Below are positions 40,316 to 50,014 of a DNA stretch of 64,000 nt, in pieces. Within the stretch, counting starts at the first letter, position 1; every line of letters starts with the position of its first letter. Source of the DNA: Blautia sp. (GTDB lineage Bacteria; Bacillota; Clostridia; Lachnospirales; Lachnospiraceae); assembly GCA_021772055.1 (NCBI GenBank), contig JAETNR010000015.1:19924-83923 (forward strand), in the 5' to 3' direction. The position numbers and the translations under genes are program-made. The notes beneath the pieces are model-generated. The model was given only the letters and a program-made list of their open reading frames with translations. It did no database searches and was not told the DNA's origin.

Positions 40316-41176
40316 TCAGCCTTTCACCGCACCTGCTGTCATTCCCTTGATAATATACTTCTGTAAAAAGATATATACGATGATCACGGGAATGACCACC
40401 AGAGAAACTGTGGATGCCATCAGTCCATAATTTGTTCCCTCTTTCGAGGTCAGCATCTGCATCAGTCTGGTAATTGCCCAGTATTTTTTGTTTCTGAGGA
40501 AAAACATCTGTGTAAACAGATCATTATAGCTCCAAAGGAAAGAAAATATGGAAACAGTTGCAAAGGACGGCTTTGTCAGCGGTACCACAACCTTAAAAAA
40601 GGTCTGAAACGCATTGCTTCCTTCCATATAAGCCGCTTCCTCAAGTTCTATGGGCAGGCTCTTAATGTACCCCGTCAGCACCACAATGGCAAAGGATAAA
40701 TTTCCTGCGATCTGAGGCAGGATGACGCACAGCAAATTGAGAAACAGGGAGCTGGAAGCTGTGATTCCTATTTTGCTCTGCATCTGGTAAACAGGGATGA
40801 TCGTGGAAAATACCGGAAACATCATTCCTGCAACCACCAGGCTCATCAGTGTCCCCCGAAGCTTAAATTGATAACGGACCAGTCCGAAAGCCGCCATTCC
40901 GGCCAGCAGGATCACTGCAGAAGCTACTGTAAAGGAAATCAGAAGGCTGTTCCTGTATGCAGTGAAAATTCCAAGTCTGTCAAAAGCCATTTTATAATTG
41001 GCAGTGGTAAACAATTCTCCCAAAGGAAGTGAAAAAGAGTCCACAATGATCTTATCTTTCACTTTGAAGGAATTCAGCACTACCCAGACAATGGGATAAA
41101 TGGTCGTAACAGCCCATACCGTCAGCACTGCATAAATCAGCACAGTCCCAGGGGAAAATTTTTTTTCTTTTTTCAT
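40316..41176 (-). CDS. Carbohydrate ABC transporter permease 2 (MsmG type)
   Basis: A 286-residue membrane protein with six spans and the EAA loop LPIELEEAAYMEGSNAFQTF, then FKVVVPLTKP. It belongs to the MalG/MsmG family of sugar ABC permeases. Partner permease is 41192-42079; the ATPase is not encoded in the window. Confidence 0.92.
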   Translation of the reverse strand: MKKEKKFSPGTVLIYAVLTVWAVTTIYPIVWVVLNSFKVKDKIIVDSFSLPLGELFTTANYKMAFDRLGIFTAYRNSLLISFTVASAVILLAGMAAFGLVRYQFKLRGTLMSLVVAGMMFPVFSTIIPVYQMQSKIGITASSSLFLNLLCVILPQIAGNLSFAIVVLTGYIKSLPIELEEAAYMEGSNAFQTFFKVVVPLTKPSFATVSIFSFLWSYNDLFTQMFFLRNKKYWAITRLMQMLTSKEGTNYGLMASTVSLVVIPVIIVYIFLQKYIIKGMTAGAVKG

Positions 41177-41191
41177 GCCTCTTCCCCTCCT

Positions 41192-42079
41192 TTAGTAATC
41201 CGCTTCTTTAAATACGGCATTTACCACCTTGGACGTAACGATCCCAAGGACTACGATCACAACTGCAATGGCACTTCCGTAATCCACATTCATCGCCTCC
41301 ATGGTGTGGTAATACATATAAGTGCCTGTAAGGAAGGTCGTTCCCTGGGGCATTCCCTTTGGAAACATTACCCAGGGCAGATCAAATACCTTCAAAGCCC
41401 CCGTCACTGCCAGAACCACGCAAGTACACATCACATTCCGAAGAAGAGGGATGGTAATATAGCGGACTCTCTGCCATCTTGTAGCTCCGTCAATGGATGC
41501 CACCTCATATAAATCTTCAGAAATATTGTTAAGACCTGTGATAAGAATGACAAAATAAAAGCCTACATACTGCCACATAACAGGTATCATCATCGTGACA
41601 AGCGCAATTCCTTTTGCCTTCCAGTCTATCAGTTCCCCAGCCCCCAGATGTTCCAGGAGCTGGTTGATCATCCCTTTATTATAAAGAAAGATCAGGTTAA
41701 ATAAAAGTCCCAGGGCTGTAGCGGAAATGACAATGGGGAAAAAATATACGGTACGGAAAAACTTTGCCCCCCGTCCGATATTGTCCACCAGAATAGCAAG
41801 GACTATGGCAATTCCCACCTGCCCCACAATGGTCACTGCCATCATGATCAGCGTATTCACAAGCGCCGTATGCATATTTTTATCCGTCAGCATATTCGTG
41901 TAATTCAGATACCACGGATCATTCCATCCTTTTGCCGCCGTTCCAAGCCTGCCGATTTTCTGAAAACTGTTCACAATGTTCATGAAAAAAGGATAATACA
42001 AATATACCAGCATGAAAAGAAAGGCAGGCAAAAGGAAAAATATCAGGGGCTTTTTATTTTTATAAATATTTGCGCCCAT
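41192..42079 (-). CDS. Carbohydrate ABC transporter permease 1 (MsmF type)
   Basis: A 295-residue membrane protein: six spans, EAA loop ISEDLYEVASIDGATRWQRV, then RYITIPLL. It pairs with the 40316-41176 permease to form the membrane channel. Confidence 0.92.
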   Translation of the reverse strand: MGANIYKNKKPLIFFLLPAFLFMLVYLYYPFFMNIVNSFQKIGRLGTAAKGWNDPWYLNYTNMLTDKNMHTALVNTLIMMAVTIVGQVGIAIVLAILVDNIGRGAKFFRTVYFFPIVISATALGLLFNLIFLYNKGMINQLLEHLGAGELIDWKAKGIALVTMMIPVMWQYVGFYFVILITGLNNISEDLYEVASIDGATRWQRVRYITIPLLRNVMCTCVVLAVTGALKVFDLPWVMFPKGMPQGTTFLTGTYMYYHTMEAMNVDYGSAIAVVIVVLGIVTSKVVNAVFKEADY

Positions 42080-42082
42080 TGC

Positions 42083-43405
42083 TTATTCTGCACTTTCCGC
42101 GTAGATTGCAAAGCCTTCTGCTACAGCATCTGCTGCGGAAACCTCACCTGTCACGATATTCGGCATGCCGTCAAAGGTAGGCACACGGCATTCGCCCTGG
42201 AAATTATCCTGAAGTGCAGGGGTATAAGAGGTTACTTTTGCACCGAAATCAATGGCTTTGATCTGGAGGCTGTTCATTACAGAAGTATCAGCCTCAGGAG
42301 CCTCTTTCAAAGGACTTGCGGAATGCTGTGCAAATTTCAGGATCATATCGTCGCTGGTCATGTAATTGACAAAATCAACTGCTGCATCCTTTTTCTCCGG
42401 ATCTTCCCATGCTTTTGCAGTGATATAGTATCCCATGGAGAAACCGCCGATCAGGTCGCTTGCTTTTCGAACATCATTTTTAGACGGAACAAAGGTCACG
42501 TCAAATTTGTCAAGGGCTTCCGTATCCAATGTAGACGGATCATCCGGGTCAGACTGACATGCACCTGCAATGCCTCCTACTTTCCAGGAACCATCCAGGA
42601 GAAATGCTGCTTTATCCTGTGTAAATAACTGGAATGTTTCATCATCTGTTGCAGATAAGGTATTTTCCGGGAAGCAGCCTGCCTCGTACATGGCTTTTAC
42701 CTCTTCCATACCTGCTACCCATGCATCCGCTTCCTCTGCTGCCGGAATTTCCGCATGTTTTGCAAGATCTGCCTGGTTGTTAAAGATGGAATACTCCCAC
42801 CAGTAATGAGGAATATTTCCAAGGGCTGCTGCCACAGGCGCATAGCCTTTTTCTTTGATTGCTGCGCAGTCTGCCATAAACTGATCCCAGGTATAATTCT
42901 CGTCAGGCATCTGGACACCGCAGTCATCCAGAACTGTCTTATTTACAAACATTGCTTCCCAATAGCCGTTTGTGGGAACTGCATAAGCTTTGCCGTCTAC
43001 CATGGAAACAGGAATTTTTGCATCATCCATATTGGAGGCATACTCCGGATATTCTGCACGGATGTCTTCAATAGAAACCACCTTGCCTGCTTCCACAAAA
43101 GAATTGGCATCAGCGCCTGTAAAGAAGAATAATACATCCGGCTCCGCATCCATTTCGAAATCAGAAACAACGGTAGTCTTAAATGTTTCATCCGATGTAG
43201 CGGAATTATCATTTACCGTATTGCCGGTTGCTTCCTCCCAGCCCTTAAGGCCTTCCTGATAATTTTTGGCATTGGAATCTTCCCCTGCAAAGGTGGTCAC
43301 CACGTTCAGTTCTACAGAATCAGCATGCACCATCAGCGCACCTGCGCTGACCATAGAAACCGTCATTGCTGTGCATAATAAAGCGGATACCATTTTCTTT
43401 CTCAT
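42083..43405 (-). CDS. Sugar-binding protein of ABC transporter
   Basis: A 440-residue extracytoplasmic solute-binding protein (family 1, MalE-like). It has an N-terminal export signal (MRKKMVSALLCTAMTVSMVS, then AGALMVHADS) and core segments such as AYAVPTNGYWEAMFVNKTVL, DDCGVQMPDENYTWDQFMAD and FQLFTQDKAAFLLDGSWKVG. No lipobox cysteine is seen at the cleavage region; VHA-DS looks like a type I signal site. It delivers the disaccharide to the two permeases. Confidence 0.88.
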   Translation of the reverse strand: MRKKMVSALLCTAMTVSMVSAGALMVHADSVELNVVTTFAGEDSNAKNYQEGLKGWEEATGNTVNDNSATSDETFKTTVVSDFEMDAEPDVLFFFTGADANSFVEAGKVVSIEDIRAEYPEYASNMDDAKIPVSMVDGKAYAVPTNGYWEAMFVNKTVLDDCGVQMPDENYTWDQFMADCAAIKEKGYAPVAAALGNIPHYWWEYSIFNNQADLAKHAEIPAAEEADAWVAGMEEVKAMYEAGCFPENTLSATDDETFQLFTQDKAAFLLDGSWKVGGIAGACQSDPDDPSTLDTEALDKFDVTFVPSKNDVRKASDLIGGFSMGYYITAKAWEDPEKKDAAVDFVNYMTSDDMILKFAQHSASPLKEAPEADTSVMNSLQIKAIDFGAKVTSYTPALQDNFQGECRVPTFDGMPNIVTGEVSAADAVAEGFAIYAESAE

Positions 43406-43476
43406 AAAAATTCCTCCAATCTTTCTTTTACTTTCCGATGGAATTTTCCTCCCGGAAGTTCTTGTTTGTAACTATA

Positions 43477-45294
43477 TTATGCCGTAATATTTGAGGAATT
43501 TGAATAACTGGAACTGCGATTTCTTGTATTTTCTTGTTCTGTTTGCACATTTTTGATCAACAGCCTGGAGACAACCCGGTTCTCACCCTCACGGCTGATG
43601 GAGAGCCCGCAATCGTCTCCATACAAAATCTTCAGTCTCTGGTTCACATTGGCAATGCCCAGGTTTCCGGAGGATTCTTTGCTGGTGTCATACCCCGGAG
43701 AAAGAAGACGGCTGATTCTGTTTTCGCTCTCTTTGGTCATTTCTCCGTCATTCTCTATTTCAAGAATGAGAAACTCCTCTTTAAAAAAGCTTCTGATGGT
43801 AACCGTACCGCCTCCTTTTGGGACAACACCATGTTCTACCGCATTTTCGATGATAGGCTGCAGGATCAGCCTTGGAACAGGGTACTGCATAGTCTCTTCC
43901 TGAAGCTCTTTGATCACCTTCAGCCTCTTTCCAAGGCGTTCTGAAGCAATATAAAGATAGGCATTCACATAGATCATTTCCTGGGACAAAGGCACCTCCG
44001 GAAGCTTTCTTCTATCCATAGCAGCATCCATAAGCGTGGAAAGGGCTTCGATCATCCTGGAAACCTTTTCGTTTCCCCCAAGCCGAGCCTCCCAGTTGAT
44101 GATTTCCAGCGTATTGTTCATAAAATGAGGATTAATGTGGGACTGGAGTGCCATGATCCTGGCATCCCGCAGCGCCAGCTCCTCCTCATAAATATGGTCA
44201 AACTGATATTTCAGGGTTTTTGACATATGGTTAAAGGAATCCCTAAGGGACTCAAATTCCAGACTTCTGGTATTCTCCTCCAGCTGGCATCCCAGATTTC
44301 CCTGTTCGATTTCCCTGGCATGCTCCACCATGATCTTCAAAGGATGAATCAGGTATTTTCGCGCAAGCATTAGAAAGATCAGGATCATTGGCCCAAGGAA
44401 GGCGATCATCACCAGGACAATATACTCATAACCATAAAGAGGCGTAAAAATTTCCGAGGTGTCTGCCCGCAGAATTGCAGACAGTTCAAAATCACTGCCT
44501 TTTACAGTCTGATAAATATAGGCTATCCCATCCTCCAGATAGTATTGCGCCTCTCTGGTGCTTTTTAAATCCGGAGTTTCCTTCCATACAGTCCGGTCTC
44601 CCCGAATGACCACCTCCTGATCGCCGATTTTAATCAAAGCCTCTTTGGCACCGGATGATTTCAAAAGAGGCTCCAGACAGTAATCCATATTTAATCGGTG
44701 AACCAGAATTCCCCATGGCTGATATGCCCCATTCATCAGGTTTCTCACCAGGTAGAGACGTCCTTCACTATAGTAAATCCCAATGGAGGTATCCAGCCCC
44801 TCTGCAAGTTTCAGTACCGCCTCATGATCCTTTTTCCAGTAGGTTTCCAGATGACGGTAGCTTCCCCCTGCAGGGGTGTTGTAATTGGTGATTTTAAGCT
44901 TCTCAGGATTGGATTTTATCATAAAAATACTGTCGGAAATCTCTTTTCGTTTTCCGAACTGCCTGGACATATAATAATGCCCCTTGTTATACGCAGCATT
45001 AAAATCCGTCTGCTCCTTACGCAGCTCATCATAATATCCGTAAAGCGTCCGGTCATAGGTCGCCTGTCTGGAATCACTGATCGCACTGTCCAGCCGCTCG
45101 ATGCTGATCTGGTTATCCAGCTCCAGCTGCCTTGCCATTTGCTCGAGGACCGCCTTTTCCTGCCGGTCTACCAGAAGGTGCCCCACCAGCAGAATAATGA
45201 TAATAAACGGAATTACCCAGTAGCACAAAATGATGCTGACCATCTTCCATTGGATAGATGTTTGTTTTTTCAGAATACTGCCCTCTTTCTTCAT
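43477..45294 (-). CDS. Sensor histidine kinase, YesM type
   Basis: A 605-residue protein: TM1 (about 16-38), an extracellular sensor region, TM2 (about 290-312), HAMP (RKYLIHPLKIMVEHAREIEQ), the His_kinase domain with the phospho-His in LQSHINPHFMNNT, and the HATPase domain (LILQPIIENAVEHGVVPKGG, NLGIANVNQRLKILYG). It senses an extracellular sugar or the binding protein. The start overlaps the mutase stop by four bases (ATGA), so it is translationally coupled. Confidence 0.92.
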   Translation of the reverse strand: MKKEGSILKKQTSIQWKMVSIILCYWVIPFIIIILLVGHLLVDRQEKAVLEQMARQLELDNQISIERLDSAISDSRQATYDRTLYGYYDELRKEQTDFNAAYNKGHYYMSRQFGKRKEISDSIFMIKSNPEKLKITNYNTPAGGSYRHLETYWKKDHEAVLKLAEGLDTSIGIYYSEGRLYLVRNLMNGAYQPWGILVHRLNMDYCLEPLLKSSGAKEALIKIGDQEVVIRGDRTVWKETPDLKSTREAQYYLEDGIAYIYQTVKGSDFELSAILRADTSEIFTPLYGYEYIVLVMIAFLGPMILIFLMLARKYLIHPLKIMVEHAREIEQGNLGCQLEENTRSLEFESLRDSFNHMSKTLKYQFDHIYEEELALRDARIMALQSHINPHFMNNTLEIINWEARLGGNEKVSRMIEALSTLMDAAMDRRKLPEVPLSQEMIYVNAYLYIASERLGKRLKVIKELQEETMQYPVPRLILQPIIENAVEHGVVPKGGGTVTIRSFFKEEFLILEIENDGEMTKESENRISRLLSPGYDTSKESSGNLGIANVNQRLKILYGDDCGLSISREGENRVVSRLLIKNVQTEQENTRNRSSSYSNSSNITA

Positions 45295-46724
45295 ACGTCC
45301 AGTCCCAGAAGGCGCTCAAATTCCTTTATCAGAGGGCTTATGGACTCTCTGCTTTCCATTTCGCAGAAGATTCGAAGCAAAGGCTCCGTACCGGAAAATC
45401 TGGCAATGATCCAGCCTCCGTTCTGGAAATAAACCTTGCATCCATCCAGATAAGAAACTTTCCGGATGGGAAGCGTAAAGTTTGGAAGAAGCTTATCTTC
45501 CATTAAAATCTTATGAATTTCCTTCTTTCGCTCCTTTGTAAAAGAATAATCCCGCTCTTCCATATAAAACGTACCGTATTCTTCACGGATGTCACAGATA
45601 ATCTGGGAGAGCCGTCTTCCTGTGACAGCAATCATTTCCACCAGAAGTGCTGCCGCGTAAATCCCGTCTTTTCCGTTAATATGCCCTCTGACGGTCAGTC
45701 CGCCGGAGGATTCCCCGCCGATCAGCGCATTGGTTTCTTGCATTTTGGAAGAAATATATTTAAACCCCACAGGAACCTCATAGCAGCGCTCCCCAAAACT
45801 TTCTGCCACCCGGTCCAGCATATGCGTCGTCGCCACATTCCGTACACACGGTCCTGTCCAGCCCTTATACTTCCGAAGATAGTAATAAAGAACTACCAGA
45901 ATATCATTGGGATGAAGAAATTCTCCCATATCATCGATCACACCGATCCTGTCCGCATCCCCATCTGTTGCGATCCCGATATCACAATAGCGGTCTGTCA
46001 CGTAATTCTGAAGAGCACGCAGAGTTCGTGCATTGGGTGCCGGCAGCTTTCCGCCGAATAAAGTATCATGGCGCTCATGGATGGTTTCCACTTCGCATCT
46101 TGCAATGGACAAAATGGTCTTCAGAGAAGTCTGGCTGACCCCGTACATAGGATCCAGCGCAATGCGAAGTCCTTTTTCCCGAATAGCCGCCATGTCGATC
46201 CTGGAAATAATATTATCGATATAATCATTCAGCGGATTAAATTCTATCACCAGGCCGGATGATTTCGCCTCTTCATAAGGCATCAGGGAAGGAGGATTTC
46301 CTTTCTCCTTTTCCTCCTCTACAAGGGCAAAATACTGTTCCATATCCTGTGTCTGTAATTCATCCGCATCTCTTCCTCCCTTTGTAAAAAGCTTAAAGCC
46401 ATTATAAATGGCAGGATTATGGCTTGCAGTCACCATCAATCCATAGGGAAGATCATTTGCCATCACATAGTACATAATAAGAGGCGTTGGGGAAGAGCGG
46501 TTAATAAATCTGCAAGGAATCCCCTCCGCTGCCAAAACCTCACATGCCCAGATCACCGCTTCCTTTGAGAGAAAGCGCCTGTCATACCCAATACAGATTC
46601 CCTGATCTGCCACATTTTCCTCCTGCATTTTCATAGCAAGGGCCTTTGCAAGAAGCTGAATATTCGCTCTGGTAAATTCATCTCCAATGACAGCTCTCCA
46701 GCCGCCGGTTCCAAATCTGATCAT
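45291..46724 (-). CDS. Phosphohexomutase (PGM/PMM family)
   Basis: A 477-residue alpha-D-phosphohexomutase: MIRFGTGGWRAVIGDEFTRA, the active serine loop TASHNPAIYNGFK, the metal-binding loop ATDGDADRIGVID, the sugar loop GGESSGG and the phosphate loop RFSGTEPLLRIF. It may convert the 1-phosphate made by the GH94 enzyme (Glc-1-P or GlcNAc-1-P) to the 6-phosphate. GGAGGGAG stands before the ATG at 46724. Confidence 0.9.
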   Translation of the reverse strand: MIRFGTGGWRAVIGDEFTRANIQLLAKALAMKMQEENVADQGICIGYDRRFLSKEAVIWACEVLAAEGIPCRFINRSSPTPLIMYYVMANDLPYGLMVTASHNPAIYNGFKLFTKGGRDADELQTQDMEQYFALVEEEKEKGNPPSLMPYEEAKSSGLVIEFNPLNDYIDNIISRIDMAAIREKGLRIALDPMYGVSQTSLKTILSIARCEVETIHERHDTLFGGKLPAPNARTLRALQNYVTDRYCDIGIATDGDADRIGVIDDMGEFLHPNDILVVLYYYLRKYKGWTGPCVRNVATTHMLDRVAESFGERCYEVPVGFKYISSKMQETNALIGGESSGGLTVRGHINGKDGIYAAALLVEMIAVTGRRLSQIICDIREEYGTFYMEERDYSFTKERKKEIHKILMEDKLLPNFTLPIRKVSYLDGCKVYFQNGGWIIARFSGTEPLLRIFCEMESRESISPLIKEFERLLGLDV

Positions 46725-46762
46725 TTTCTCCCTCCTTTTTGGCATTGTTCCTATCCCAAGTC

Positions 46763-49153
46763 CTATCCCATTACCGCTCTGATTTCATGCCGCTCTCCGG
46801 ATTTTTGAACCGGGATTTGATCTATTTCTTTTCCGTCCATATATAATTGTTTGATCCCTTTGGAAACATGCGCAGGGTTTTCCACACGAATGTCATAAAC
46901 AGCCCCCCGGAAACGGCGTATCACCCGGAATCCATCCCATTTCTCGGGAATGCAGGGATCAATTTCCAGACAAGTAAGCCCGGGCCGGATTCCCAGGATA
47001 TAATGCGTTGCAGAATAATATGCCCATCCTCCCGTACCCGTCATAAAGGGGTGCCGTGCCCTTCCAAATGCGGTATGATCCTTTCCCACAATAAACTGGC
47101 AGTAGGAATAAGGTTCGGATTCCCTGATCTCTATTTTATCATTCTGATAATAAGGGCAAAGAGCATCATAAAGCTCCATTGCCCGGTCTCCTCTTCCAAG
47201 GCAGCACTCCGCAGCCCACGCCCATGGATTGGGATGACTGAAAATAGAGGCATTTTCCTTAAGTCCCGGATAAACTCTTGTCACAAATCCAATCTCCTCA
47301 TCCGGCACCGTATAGGCAGGACCATTGAGCATAATTCCATAGGGTGTAAAAAGATGTTCATAAATGCTGTCCATCGCCCGAATTCCTTTTTCCCTGGGGG
47401 CTGCTTTAGAAAGAACCGCCCAGGCATTGGATTCCAGGTGAATCTTTCCTTCCGCATCAGCCATGGTTCCGATCTTTCTTCCGCTGGCTGTGATTCCCCG
47501 GATGTACCATTCCTGATCCCAAAGAACCTCATCGCATGCTTTTTTTACCTGCTCCGCCATCCTGGTATACTTTTCCACATCTTCCGTTTTTTCAAGATAC
47601 CGGGCAAGTTCCAGAAAGTTTCCCAGTGCCCAGTAATGAAGGAACGAAACCATAGCGCTTTCTCCGCCGCCTAAATTCAGGCAGTCATTCCAGTCTGCCC
47701 GAAGTCCTTTGCATATGCCATCCGGACCCACTTCCCTTGCAGAAAAGTCCAGAATCTTTTTCATATGCTCATAAACGGTTCCTTCGCCTTCATCTGCATA
47801 ACCGTAAACTTCATCCAGGAAGCCAAAATCCCCGGTTTCCCTTATGTATTCGGCAATGGCACTCACAAGCCACAGCGCATCATCGGAACAGGCATCCTTA
47901 AGGCCATGGACCACATCCTGCCTGCTTGGCGTTGGAATTACCGTGGGGGATTTAAAGGGCTTCACCTCCTGCTTTGGATCAAACCATTCCGGCTGGAAGA
48001 GATGCAGTCCGTATCCTTTGGAAACCAGCCCCCGAAGAAGCTCCACCATCCTCTGGCGGCACTTCCCGGGATTCGAATGGATCACTGTCATGGAGTCCTG
48101 GGAAGTGTCCCGGTATCCAAGCCCTGTCCTGCCTCCTACTTCAATGAAAGATGCAAATCTGGAAAACATGATATTGATTTCCGCCTGATACAGATTCCAC
48201 ACATTCAGCATATGATTCATGCCTTCGCTGGGCGTAAATACCTGCTGGGCAGAAAGCTTCTCCTCCCAGAAATCTGCAAGCTGACGGTAAACGCTGTCTA
48301 CCATTTCCCCGTTTCCATATTTGGAGCGGATCTTCTTTCCGTTTTCCCGTGTTCCTTCCCCCAAAAGGAAGATCAGACGTACCTCTTGCCCGGGTGCAAG
48401 AACCAGACGCTTATGCAACGCACCGCAATGATTGCTTCCAAGCTCCGCACTGCCGCCGCACCATCCCCGTTCCACAGCCAGGGGATTGGTTTCTGTACGG
48501 TAGTTCCCGATAAATGCATCCCGCAGGCAATCATAGCCATCCGGCTGAAAATCCGAGGTAAAAAACTGATATCCGAACTCTTCATAAAATAAGTCATGCT
48601 GGATGATCCCGTCCTCATAGGAAGAACCGGCAGCATACAGACTCATCTGGAAATTTTTATTATCCATCTCAATCTGATGGAAGGAAAACTCCAGGTAGGA
48701 AAATACACTTAAACTCCGCGTCCTTGTATCCGTGTTTTTAAGGCGCACATCCCAGATTTCCACAGGATCCTCCATGGCTATGGACATCTTCTGAGAAGCC
48801 CTGATATGGTCGTACTCGCACTCATAGACACTGTAGGATAATCCGTGACTGCAGGAATAGACTGCATCCTCTAAAGGCTTTCCGACCGGCTGCCAGGAAA
48901 TACTCCAATAGTCGCCCTTTTCATCGTCTCTTACATAAACGTAATGCCCCGGTCTGTCCATAGGAACGCCATTGGGGCGAAATCTGGTGATCCGGTGATA
49001 TTCCGATGATTGATAAAAAACGTAGCCCCCTGCTGTATGATTCAGCACTGCACACATCTCTTTTACCCCCAGATAATTGGTCCAGGATACAGGCAGGTCT
49101 ACCCGGTCAATCACATATTCTCTTTTCTCCTGATCAAAATGTCCGTATTGCAT
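46763..49153 (-). CDS. GH94 disaccharide phosphorylase (chitobiose/cellobiose type)
   Basis: A 796-residue GH94 enzyme: MQYGHFDQEKREYVIDRVDL, then NYLGVKEMCAVLNHTAGGYV; GGRTGLGYRDTSQDSM; KSPTVIPTPSRQDVVHGLKD; GICKGLRADWNDCLNLGGGE with the general acid Asp near residues 487-490; and a C-terminal barrel end. From memory the order and the stretches NHCGALHK and the KSPTVIPTPS loop resemble N,N'-diacetylchitobiose phosphorylases more than cellobiose phosphorylases. It splits a beta-linked disaccharide with phosphate. AGGAGG stands before the ATG at 49153; a TATAAT lies at 49191-49186. Confidence 0.88.
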   Translation of the reverse strand: MQYGHFDQEKREYVIDRVDLPVSWTNYLGVKEMCAVLNHTAGGYVFYQSSEYHRITRFRPNGVPMDRPGHYVYVRDDEKGDYWSISWQPVGKPLEDAVYSCSHGLSYSVYECEYDHIRASQKMSIAMEDPVEIWDVRLKNTDTRTRSLSVFSYLEFSFHQIEMDNKNFQMSLYAAGSSYEDGIIQHDLFYEEFGYQFFTSDFQPDGYDCLRDAFIGNYRTETNPLAVERGWCGGSAELGSNHCGALHKRLVLAPGQEVRLIFLLGEGTRENGKKIRSKYGNGEMVDSVYRQLADFWEEKLSAQQVFTPSEGMNHMLNVWNLYQAEINIMFSRFASFIEVGGRTGLGYRDTSQDSMTVIHSNPGKCRQRMVELLRGLVSKGYGLHLFQPEWFDPKQEVKPFKSPTVIPTPSRQDVVHGLKDACSDDALWLVSAIAEYIRETGDFGFLDEVYGYADEGEGTVYEHMKKILDFSAREVGPDGICKGLRADWNDCLNLGGGESAMVSFLHYWALGNFLELARYLEKTEDVEKYTRMAEQVKKACDEVLWDQEWYIRGITASGRKIGTMADAEGKIHLESNAWAVLSKAAPREKGIRAMDSIYEHLFTPYGIMLNGPAYTVPDEEIGFVTRVYPGLKENASIFSHPNPWAWAAECCLGRGDRAMELYDALCPYYQNDKIEIRESEPYSYCQFIVGKDHTAFGRARHPFMTGTGGWAYYSATHYILGIRPGLTCLEIDPCIPEKWDGFRVIRRFRGAVYDIRVENPAHVSKGIKQLYMDGKEIDQIPVQKSGERHEIRAVMG

Positions 49154-49258
49154 AAAAAACCTCCTATCAGCCATTTTATAGGTTTATTATAGGAGATTTT
49201 TTATATATTAGGAATGCTTTCTTATGGGAAAATTTGTCTTGTTTTGTTCAGGTACTGC

Positions 49259-49527
49259 ATTGCACGGGGCGGGGAAGGTTTGCAGGGCGGGGAAGGACAC
49301 CTGTCTTAAGAGAACTGCGGTTTCAGAGCCAAGAAACAGTAAGTCCCCTGTACCTCTGCTAAAAGCGTTCAAAAAATCCGTGAACTCGCCTGGCGGCTCA
49401 GACAGCACGGATTTTCTGAACAACGCAGAAGCACAGGAAACAAACTGTTTCTAAGGCTCCTGCAAATGCAGTTCTCTTAAGACAGGTGTCCTTCCCCGCC
49501 CTGCAAACCTTCCCCACTCCGTGCAAT
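49259..49527. repeat. 269-bp inverted-repeat element (giant hairpin, MITE-like)
   Basis: The arms 49259-49318 and 49468-49527 are 60 bp long and match in inverse orientation with two mismatches. They start at ATTGCACGG and end at GAACTGC. Inner parts also pair (GAGCC-AAGAAACAGT with ACTGTTTCTAAGGCTC; AAAATCCGTG with CACGGATTTT), so nearly the whole element folds as one hairpin. It starts 7 bp after smpB and ends about 100 bp before the GH94 start. No transposase is near; no target duplication was seen. Confidence 0.75.
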
Positions 49528-49533
49528 AGAATA

Positions 49534-50004
49534 TTAGTAGAGATTCTTTACTTTGAAATCCCGCTCTGCTTCTCTGCGCTGGTCTTTTTTGGCTATATCC
49601 TGGCGTTTGTCATAGAGCTTCTTGCCTCTTGCAACTCCGATCTCTACCTTAACCAGGCTGTCTTTAAAGTAAACCTTCAAAGGAACCAGGGTCAGTCCCT
49701 TTTCTTTCAGTTTCCCCTCCATTTTGTTGATCTCATATTTGTGAAGGAGCAGCTTCCGCACGCGGAGAGGGTCCTTGTTAAAAATATTCCCCTTTTCGTA
49801 AGGACTGATGTGCATTCCGTAAATATACACTTCGCCTCCCTCAATGCGTACGAAAGACTCCTTAATGCTGCACTTTCCCATACGCAGAGATTTTACCTCT
49901 GTCCCTGCCAGGGCAATTCCTGTTTCATAGGTATCCTCAATAAAATAATCGTGAAAAGCTTTTTTGTTATTGGCAATCAGCTTGATTCCTGTTTTCTTTG
50001 CCAT
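49534..50004 (-). CDS. smpB: SsrA-binding protein
   Basis: A 156-residue protein: [60 protein letters not shown] and [20 protein letters not shown]. It guides tmRNA to stalled ribosomes. AAGGAGGG stands before the ATG at 50004. The rnr gene follows upstream, a usual pairing; no tmRNA gene was seen here. Confidence 0.96.
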   Translation of the reverse strand: MAKKTGIKLIANNKKAFHDYFIEDTYETGIALAGTEVKSLRMGKCSIKESFVRIEGGEVYIYGMHISPYEKGNIFNKDPLRVRKLLLHKYEINKMEGKLKEKGLTLVPLKVYFKDSLVKVEIGVARGKKLYDKRQDIAKKDQRREAERDFKVKNLY

Positions 50005-50014
50005 AGAACCCTCC

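Noticed and set aside
49208..49454. Two small opposing frames in the inverted repeat
   Set aside because: They mirror each other because of the palindrome. No ribosome site and no protein-like composition.
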